This document shows positions 56,239-64,000 of a DNA stretch of 64,000 nucleotides, one piece after another. Every line of letters begins with the position of its first letter. Within the stretch, counting starts at the first letter, position 1. A model generated the notes under the pieces. That model was not told the origin of the DNA and did not search any database. It saw only the letters and a list, made by a program, of their open reading frames with translations. The position numbers were made by a program, and so were the translations under genes. Source of the DNA: Lentinula raphanica (lineage: Eukaryota > Basidiomycota > Agaricomycetes > Agaricales > Omphalotaceae); the NCBI GenBank assembly GCA_027919835.1, contig JANVFP010000014.1, forward strand, positions 1,178,001-1,242,000, read 5' to 3'.

Positions 56239-59200
56239 CTACGGTCGTATTTCTGGGCTGGCATGAGAAAGTAGTTGGCGCTGAATAGCTAGCATCTCCG
56301 TCGATTTCCTTCGTACCTCCTTACTTTCACGAACATACTCTAGGTTATCAGGATGTAGCTCTATTCTCTCTTCCGTCACAATTTCATTCCCACCAGAAAA
56401 GTTAACCACCGCCAGAATGAACCACTTGTTTTCATCTGATTTACTTCCTTTGAAGAAGTAGTATAGTCGACGAACAAGCTTCCCTATGTGCTCTTCATTG
56501 CCTCCGACGACAACCATCAATCTCTTCTCCGTGCTTGGTTTTGGTCGGTCGCGGTGTCTTAACACTGCCGAACTGTGAACAAACATCTCCCCTACCTTGA
56601 CTCGAGTTTGATCTATCTTTAACAAGATTGAACCGTCTTCACAAGGTGTAGGAATCACGTATCGTTCTCCAGCTTTCGTCCTGAGTGTGTCATATGCGCC
56701 CCCGTCGATGTCCACGCGAATCGGCAGCCCCAGTAGTTGCTTATGAAAGAGGAAGTGGTGTGTCTCCGGTGCATTTGGATATATTGACGATGCGAAACCT
56801 TCAGTAAAGAGGGTCAGTGGAAAGGATTCACAAGCCTGAACATTACCCACTGGATGGTCTTTCTACAGAAGAACCTGGGTACCATGCTCCAATAAACTCA
56901 TACATAGACCTCACAGAATCCGGATCATATAGGGGTGTTCTTGGACGAGGAGGAGTATCGAAACGAGAGCCGGCCGACTTGGAAGCTCTGAAAGCCGGAT
57001 TTGGAGCAAAAAAAGATTGTCGCCAAGTAGGAGGAAACACTTGTTGGAGCAGCTGACGCGTACTGTTATGCTTTGAATGAGCGTACTGTGCAGTCAGTAG
57101 TTATTTGAATACTTACCGATATTCTCGCACGTCGTCATAATCCAACTTGACTTTTGGATTGACAACGTTCGTTGTCGCAAGATTGAGCTCCACCAGCAGA
57201 GAAATTCCACTAGCGCGAGGTTTCTTCTGAAAATCCAGGGGGTATTTGTTGACCTCCTGGACGGTTCCAGTGATACCATGCCAATTTCCTTGAACAACGA
57301 GCACACGTACACCAATCCAAGGCTCTGGGCCTGTCTTCATCCTGTGTAAAGTGCGATCGATTCGAAAGTAATCGAAGAAAGTCTGAGATCTGTTCGTGTC
57401 AAGAACGAGATTCTCCAATGTTCGCATAGTTCTAACGATTGATCAGATATTATTTGATTCATAGCGGAGCATTCACTTACTGTGACTGAACAACTTCAGT
57501 GTAGTCCAGTTCCACGGAGCAATGACTCGAAGGCACATAGACCAGTAGACGAACCGAACCATGTCCGTCAGGCCAAGCCCTCTTGATATTTCCCTTGACC
57601 AGACTACCAAGCTCGAATTTGGTAACGATGACCTCGATATCTTTCCAGGGGGTGTTCGTGAGTGCTAGAGAAGTTTTCGAGGTCTCCGCCGCAACAGAAT
57701 TGATGTCGACCCATAGACTCTACGTGAACGATTTCACTTCAATTTGAACGCACATTTGAATGTAATACTCACCACTGAGTGAGAATTATCCAAGATGAGA
57801 CCCAGAACTCGACCGTTCCTCTCTCCCACCATACCCGTGGTGTGAGCATGAGGTCCACCTAACACCCTGACATAATCGCCTGGTGTGTGCTTCTTGACAA
57901 GACATTCCATTGGTATAACCTCAACTTGCTTGATACCATTATCCAGTTGGATTTCCACCTCACAGCTTTGTGAGAGAACAGTGCGTATAACACCATCTCC
58001 ATGAGACGTGAGCAGATCGGTGGCTGCATCTAGTACCGAGACAGCTTCTCCTTCCTCGAATTTCCAAGTCTCAGGCACAGGCAGACTATTTCGACGCGCT
58101 AAGACCATCGGGTGTTGACTTTTCAGTAAGAGGTCCTTGTTAGTCGTCGAGATTGTATTTGCGACGGAAAGAGACGCTGGCGCAAAGTATTCCACGAGAA
58201 GTCCGGACTGGAAGGTCCAGTTGGCCCAGAGGAAATAAGGTGCGTCGTTCTCCGGAGTATGTTTTTCGATCGCAGGATGTTCTGTCATAGCACTTTCTAG
58301 GGTAGTGTCTAGAACCAGTTCGAGAGGCGGGCGTGTTACATTGTCTGATTGGTCGGCGTCACCGAATCGATGCAAACGGGGTACCAGTAACAAACAGATA
58401 CACAAACGCGCAGGCGTGGCTCGCAAGCCTCGAACAAGACCTACATCTCCTCGATAGGGCCCTGGAGCGTTGATCTGGACCCAAGTGCCCTCCGAAAATA
58501 TCGACTTTTGGCGAGGTCGCACCCATAGACACGATTTGTAATCCTCGAGAGCAATGGCTTTCATGGTGTTCAATTGAACGTCGGAACGATTGGATAGAAA
58601 GAACAGGAGTTTTGAATGAGACTGTGGCAATCTAGCTTCGATGTAAAGGTAATTCCCGATGCTGGGGTTGACGAATGCGCTGCGAATCTCCGAAAGTAAT
58701 GCCGGAGTGTGGAGAATGTCGTATAAGAGGCCGTACTCCGATCCCACCTAGCAGACTTGATGAGTATTGCTTCTAGGACATTGGATGAAGCACAATGCAT
58801 ACCTTACACTTGACACCGAAGAGAGACCAATCATCGCTTTCATGATCAACCTCTGGGAAGATACTTTCTACCCAATGCCGGTCACGACTGTTCAGATTCA
58901 GTAACTCATCGAAACTGCTGTCGGGTACTTTTTGACCGTCGTACTCAGTAACCACAGCTTTGGAAGCACGGTGGACATAGGTTTCTTCCAAATGATCCAG
59001 GAATGCAGCATGCGGGGTCTGAGCAATCGGCGTAATGCCGATGGGTGGTATGGGAGACGAAATTGCTGTTGTTTCATCGTCTATGAACGAATCTTGTGTA
59101 CGGGTCAGATTGTGATAGTAGGCATTTTTCTCAGTTGACAGACCTTTGTTGCTCGGTTCCCCTTCTGAATCCTCGCCGTCCTCGTCATCCTCCGCTTCGA

Positions 59201-60134
59201 TATCAAAGAATTGCATTATGGGATCGGGGACCTGCCGCTTCTTGCGCGCGTCCTGCTGGATGACTTGTGTACGTTGCGAAACCGGTTTGGGTCGAGCGCG
59301 GTGTTCTTGCTGGTACATCGGAGCCTGTTCATTTGTGCATCATTTAACCAACTGCGAAGCGGTTGAGAAATTTAAACATACGGTGGGTAAAGTTTCATTT
59401 TCTCTGATAGCTTCTCCCAACTCATCGACGTGTTTAGTCCACTGAACTCGCTCCTCTGAGCCATCGATTGTATGTCGTTCAATGACGGCTAAGAATTCGG
59501 GTATGCCGTATGATTCTTCTGTGATGAAAGTTGTTCGAGCGACATACAACGCTTTTTGCGCCGCCAAAGGTAAACTCGTCCGCGAAGAATGAGAATCTAA
59601 CAGAGAAGATGCGGGTGAGCAAGCTAAGACATTACGATGTCAGTGATACTTGCCATCGTCCGTTGTTGGTGTTGTGTCAGGGTGAAGGAAAGGATAGTCC
59701 ACATCCATGGAATCAATGGGGGGAGCATCGATTAGGTTGATTGGGTCTTCTAAGTGATTTGTAGCTGTAGCTTCTGCAGATGTATACGACGGGTCTATGG
59801 AAGAATAGGAGGGGGGAGAAGTGTTGGTGTTATCATCATCGTCTGACCCGTAATCTGCGTATCCAATCAGTAAGGACCGCTGTAGTTTTGATCAACGTAC
59901 CCAAAAGCAAGACCATGGGGTTGACCATCGCTGCTGTTGGATATAAGTCGACGGACGGAAGTGCCGACAGAGAGGCGAAAGAAGGATTGTCTTCGTGTTC
60001 ATAAGTAGTCCGCGACTCCATAAATTCTGAGTGGTGTCCGACTAGAGTGGGTCCGGTTATATTCGGTTCAATCGTAGCATCTTTGATTGAACCGGAGTCG
60101 AGAGAGAAGTCGTCGTCGTCGTTGTGAAAATTAT
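56239..60134 (-). CDS. Spt5-like protein with KOW motifs
   Basis: Spt5 travels with RNA polymerase and carries an acidic N terminus, an NGN domain and several KOW barrels. Here the visible N-terminal exons (60134 leftward) are acidic and Ser/Pro-rich (FSLDSGSIKDATIEPNITG; YGSDDDDNTNTSPPSYSSID; DEDGEDSEGEPSNK). An NGN-like segment follows (LLSEIRSAFVNPSIGNYLYI). KOW-type motifs are GTWVQINAPGPYRGDVGLV, PGDYVRVLGGPHAHTTGMVG and GVRVLVVQGNWHGITGTVQE. The C-terminal exon (56806-56239) is unlike canonical Spt5 (RLMVVVGGNEEHIGKLVRRL ... LSHASPEIRP). The layout matches a divergent, expanded Spt5-like family of mushrooms rather than the housekeeping gene. The true start lies further right and was not resolved. 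Confidence 0.7.
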
Positions 60135-60473
60135 CTGCGTAATTCGTTGATTATTGCGGAGCTTCGCATAATATTCTACTGCTACATACCTGGTACCTCT
60201 TCCATTATTGCTATCGCCCTCTCCACCTCTCAGTTATTGGATGTCCCTAGCTACCTTGCTTCGCTGCTTGAATATGGATTCATCGCACTACGCATGAGCT
60301 TACTTTGCCATTGGGGTGATAATATGGTCCTACTGTACATAGAAGTCAATGAGTATTATGTTTTTTTGCATTTCGATACGATACAGGATGCCTATAAACC
60401 ACATTCTACGATATACTACGTACTTAGAAGCTTACCACACAACGACGACGACGACGACGACAGCGAGCAATGT

Positions 60474-60665
60474 AAGTTGAGGAAGGAAAAATGGCGGTTT
60501 CCCACGCGTTCTGCGATAGGATGACTCGAGGGCTCGGACTCAGAAGTTCGTTTTAGGAACCGAAACGGAATTATGTAAGCCTCCTAAAACGAACTTCTGA
60601 GTCCGAGCCCTCGAGTCATCCTATCGCAGAACGCGTGGGAAACCGCCATTTTCCTTCCTCAACTT
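60474..60665. repeat. 85-bp near-perfect inverted repeat with 23-base loop
   Basis: The arm 60474-60558 is the reverse complement of 60582-60665 apart from one A in a homopolymer run (AAAAA versus TTTT). The loop 60559-60581 reads ACCGAAACGGAATTATGTAAGCC. It stands between the Spt5-like gene and the truncated Hsp70, about 110 bases before the Hsp70 ATG. A long foldback like this could form a cruciform, produce a hairpin RNA, or reflect an assembly or replication foldback. Confidence 0.95.
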
Positions 60666-60772
60666 CCTCGTCGTAAGCTGCTGAAGCTGCTGAGCTCACG
60701 CTTTTGGATGACCCTCTAGAATTTCTCGTTCTTCCGACGAGTTACCTTCACTCATCCAACACTTCGCGCAAA

Positions 60773-61810
60773 ATGTCTTTTTCAAAATCCATCGGTATCG
60801 ATCTTGGTACTACTTATTCGTAAGTTTTCTATCTTGTAGTCTCTCTATGTTCATTGTATGCTCATTGTTTCCTATGATTCTAGTTGTGTCGGCGTCTGGC
60901 AAAACGACCGAGTCGAAATCATCGCCAACGACCCAGGAAATCGGACAACACCATCCTATGTCGCCTTCATCGACAGTGAGGGTCTTATCGGTGATGCTGC
61001 AAAGAATCGAGTTGCGATGAACCCTCACAACACGCACGTACATGTCTATTGATCTCATTCATCAATTCCACTGACATTTGTTCTAGTGTCTTTGACGCCA
61101 AGCGTCTTATCAGTCGTAGATTCGACGATGCAGAGGTCCAAGCCGACATGAAGCATTTCCCCTTCAAGGTTTTCTCAAAAGAGGGAAAGCCTTACATCGA
61201 AGTTGAGTATCACGGTGAGAAGAAACAATCCGTAAGTGTTTTTATCATTTGTATCGTCAAGAGGATTCTAATCATCTTCATCTATAGTCACCAGAAGAAA
61301 TCTCTTCGATGGTTTTATTAGAAATGAAGGAAACGGCCGAAGCTTTCCTAGGCACCCGCGTCACCAACTCTTTCGTGATCGTCCTCAACGACTCCCAACG
61401 TCAGGCCACCGAGGACGCCGGAACTATTTCCGGGATGAACGTCCTTCGTATCATCAACGAACCCACTGCCGCTGCTATCGCCTACGGTCTCGACAAAAAC
61501 GTCTCCGGCGAGCGTAACGTTCTGATCCTCCATCTCGGAGGTGGCACTTTCGATGTCTCCCTCCTTACCATCGAAGAAGGTATCTTTGAAGTCAAGGCCA
61601 CTGCTGGTGACACTGACCTCGATGGTGAGGACTTTGATGACAGACTTGTGAACCACTTCATCCGACAGGAGTTCAAGCGTAAGAAGAAGAAAGGTTAGTA
61701 CTTTCGTTTTTCTATTCTTCGATCATAGTCTGATTTTCGCTCGTTTAGATCTTTCATACAACCCGCGTGCCGTTCGTCGTCTACGTTGCGAGCGTGCCAA
61801 ACTTTTCTGA
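60773..61810 (+). pseudogene. Truncated Hsp70 ATPase-domain gene
   Basis: Five exons read [76 protein letters not shown] and [20 protein letters not shown], ending RRLRCERAKLF at 61810. Only about the first 270 residues of an Ssa-type Hsp70 remain; the rest of the ATPase domain and all of the substrate-binding domain are gone. Differences from the family norm: HLGGGTFDV where DLGGGTFDV is expected (the Asp contacts the nucleotide), loss of the VTVPAYF stretch before NDSQRQAT, and CERAKLF in place of the longer ACERAKRTLSS. A remnant or duplicated fragment is most likely. Expression cannot be judged. Confidence 0.88.
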
Positions 61811-62150
61811 ACGGATCTTCATTGAACCTTCCTTCACTCAGGACTATACGGGCCAATTCTTTCGACGATACCTCCCAGGCGAAGCGCTTAGTTGATTGTT
61901 AGTGTATTCTGTTGTTCCATCTTATGTATTTGTTGAACCGTTCATGATCTAGAGAATTGGTGTGTCCGCGTTGTTTGCTGCTATATCATGTTTTGTAGAT
62001 TGTATATGTGAATGTACCACGTTTGCAATGAGAACGGCTTGCTATACTTTAATCGAATACTGTATCGATTATCTCAATAAAATAACACTACGAACAATGA
62101 CAGAAGTGGCATGTTAGTGAGGTCCCGAAACCACAACGGCTGTGAAACAA
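61811..62150. other. Spacer between Hsp70 remnant and right-hand end motif
   Basis: AT-rich with AATAAAATAAC near 62078. Eroded Hsp70 sequence may continue for some tens of bases after the stop. No gene. Confidence 0.5.
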
Positions 62151-62177
62151 TGAGCGTCCGAAATGACGTTAAACTAC
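62151..62177 (-). repeat. KDZ-like end motif, left-type copy
   Basis: The reverse complement of the 54299 motif (core TAGTTTAACGTCATTTCGGA, then CGCTCA). It opens toward the gene on its right, 109 bases before that gene's ATG. Confidence 0.8.
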
Positions 62178-62285
62178 GGTGTGGCCCCGGTGTGGCCAAA
62201 ACAAGAGCTGGTGACAATAGCTAGAGCTATCAGCTCTTTCTCTCCTCTCACCCGTTCCACTCTCAACGCTCTCTCCAATCCCATC

Positions 62286-64000
62286 ATGCCAGAAACAAGA
62301 GCAAGAACGCGCGCGCAAACCCGAACGTTGGAGAACCAAAAATCGACAAATCCCCAGGAGCAGACACAAACAACCGATCAACGTATGTCACCTCATCGTC
62401 CTCATTTCATAATTGACCTTTTTGAGCAGAACCTGCACCTCCCGTGGATACCGTGGATACACAAGTTTTGCAGAATCATCAAGGTACGTTTCATCAAGCT
62501 TGCGTGTTCAGCCTCTACTAAGAGGTATTCGCCAGGTGCTGTCCCAGCTCAAATTGCCATTCCTTCAAAGGCCAAGGGCCCATCCAAAACAAAGGCCGGT
62601 GCGAAAGGTAAAAAGAAGGCAGCAGGCCCAGTAAGTCTGAACCGTTGTACAGTCCTTATATAGTTCTGAGTTCGATTGTTTAGAGTCATTCTTTTGAAGA
62701 GAGCGATCGACGTTCCCCCATTGCCCCTAGCAAAACCTTACCCACCGACATGGCACCTCCCGTCGAGACACAAGCTCTGCGCAGCCAAGAGCCGACGAAG
62801 AAGAAAAAGCAACCTCCGCAAACGAAGAGGAAGAATTCAGGATCACAAGCAAAAGCTAGTGGGAAAGGTAAAAAAAGAAAGACAGCAGTTTCGGTAAGTC
62901 TTGATCGACGGACAGACTGTATATCATTCTAACGGTGGAATTTTAGAATGATCATCCTCCAGATGAAATCGTTGGACGCCCCTCCAATTTCCCTAGCAAG
63001 ACCTTACCCCCCAACATAGCGCTGAAGGTCCCGCCTCCACGAACGAAAGAAGCAGACCTGAACACAGAAGGTGTTGCTATTTTGCGGACATTCTTGACCA
63101 CGAACATGACGCTTCCGCAAGTGCAGGCAGCGTTAGACACTTTGTTCGGCAGACAGGTTTCGGAGGAGTACCCTTGGTATAGCCTTCTCAGTAAAATTAC
63201 AAGCGTCGAGGATGAGGAAGGCATCGCTGCGGTCCAGACTGAACTGGATTCAGCGTTCACAAATGTAACGGAATTGTCGCCGACCACTGATCATCTGTCT
63301 GGAGGATCTCCATTGACGCCGATTCCAGCTTCCTCATCTCCAGTCCATCATCGAAAGCATCCCACAGTTGAAAAGGCTGTCCTGTCTGGAGAAACTCCTT
63401 TGAAATCGAAACCAATCCCAGCTTCGTTATCCCCAATTCATTCTCAAAGGCATCCGCCAGTCGAAAAAAGCGTCAAATTCGCTTCGGGATCAACTCGAAA
63501 CCAAGTGGGACAGTCGCCCTCGGCAACGACAATTCCTGCACGTTTGCAACACGTTTCTACCTACGATCTACCTGAAGAACTTCCTTTCGATCCCGAAGAG
63601 GACCTGTTCGACTTTGAGTGTAACGAATTTGCCGACGAAGACAAGGATATATTAGAACAGGTGAACAACGACATCCACCAAGATCTCAGCAGGTATCTTC
63701 CTGCAGCGTATCACGACAAGGCTCTTGCAGACAGAGTCTGGCACGAGCTAAACGATGGGCTGTTTGACGCAGCGGAAGCAGCAGTCGTGTCGAAAGATAT
63801 GTTATCTAGATCTACCGCAGTCGCCGAGGTTCGTGCGATGGTTCGTCTGGGGGATATCGATCATTACGAGTTGCTTAGAGATACGGCAAGAACCGACTGG
63901 GCAGACATCGGAAGCAACTGTTTTGAAGATACCCAGACACGTCCAGCATCCCGCAATTCGCTCTTCGAAGGTTCAGACGACAACGCCGCGAGCGATGAAC
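62286..64000 (+). CDS. Hypothetical nuclear-type protein, 3' end off window
   Basis: ATG 62286 (MPETRARTRAQTRTLENQKS) is chosen; an in-frame ATG at 62164 lies inside the end motif. Four short introns follow. The early exons are Lys/Gly/Ala-rich (SKAKGPSKTKAGAKGKKKAA; SGSQAKASGKGKKRKTAVS). The long exon from about 62947 has a helical segment (VAILRTFLTTNMTLPQVQAA), repeated HHRKHPTVEK/HSQRHPPVEK blocks, and an acidic region (LPFDPEEDLFDFECNEFADE), still open at the right edge. No domain recognised. Its position just inside a KDZ-like end suggests it is element cargo or part of a second KDZ-type element. Confidence 0.55.

Noticed and set aside
60087..60524. Plus-strand frame ending in DDDDDD before the foldback
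   Set aside because: It is opposite the Spt5-like N-terminal exons at its start and otherwise low complexity; no homology pattern.
1..64000. CRISPR arrays, bacterial operons, rRNA genes
   Set aside because: No regularly spaced identical repeats with unique spacers, no rRNA-like blocks, and gene structure is clearly eukaryotic.

Overview
The window looks like nuclear DNA of a mushroom-forming basidiomycete (Agaricomycete). Genes are split by many short GT-AG introns of about 45-65 bases. The recognisable families are typical of that group: a KDZ (Kyakuja-Dileera-Zisupton) transposase with its cysteine clusters, hAT and Crypton elements, JmjC, Spt5-like/KOW and DUF6534-type genes. They are mixed with ordinary fungal genes (FYVE protein, peptidyl-tRNA hydrolase 2, a CBS/PB1 protein, a SAGA Sgf11-like protein, a MON2 piece and an Hsp70 piece). 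All exon structures below were spliced by eye.

Layout. 0-2.2 kb: a multi-exon unknown gene (-) running off the left edge. 2.3-4.3 kb: gene-poor DNA crowded with AGATCT. 4.35-8.2 kb: a decayed hAT transposase (+) interrupted by two smaller inverted-repeat elements, one 766 bp long with a perfect 8-bp target duplication and a tRNA-like pol III promoter inside. 9.6-11.0 kb: an intact FYVE gene (+). 11.7-14.6 kb: an ankyrin-repeat gene (-). 15.5-19.7 kb: a membrane-protein remnant, a gene related to the later SAP gene, and a PWWP-domain gene (+). 20.16-23.70 kb: an element with modular inverted ends that carries a SAP-domain gene and a Crypton-type tyrosine recombinase. 24-33 kb: mostly host-type genes on the minus strand, several with frame breaks or deletions, plus a complete PTH2 gene with a 6-nt microexon. 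34.8 kb: a non-LTR retrotransposon scrap. 35.4-43.2 kb: a JmjC gene (+) and a nucleotidyltransferase-like gene (-), tail to tail, between copies of the same end motif seen on the Crypton element. 44-46 kb: a DUF6534-like membrane gene (-). 48.5-50.3 kb: a broken MON2 fragment ending in a palindromic minisatellite. 50.8-54.3 kb: an apparently complete KDZ transposase (-). 54.5-60.1 kb: an internally repeated unknown protein and an Spt5-like gene (-). 60.47-60.67 kb: a nearly perfect 85-bp inverted repeat. 60.8-61.8 kb: a truncated Hsp70 (+). 62.15 kb to the right edge: an end motif matching the KDZ one, followed by an unknown gene (+).

The most interesting signal is a family of ends with the core TAGTTTARCG. 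Variants of CCAGTAGTTTAGCGCCC occur at 16.13, 20.24, 23.62, 35.37, 35.39 and 43.20 kb. A related longer form occurs at 54.30 and 62.15 kb. They bound or abut the Crypton/SAP element, the JmjC/nucleotidyltransferase-like pair and the KDZ gene. This suggests elements that share termini and carry chromatin-type cargo. The association is seen in the sequence; the mobilisation is inference.
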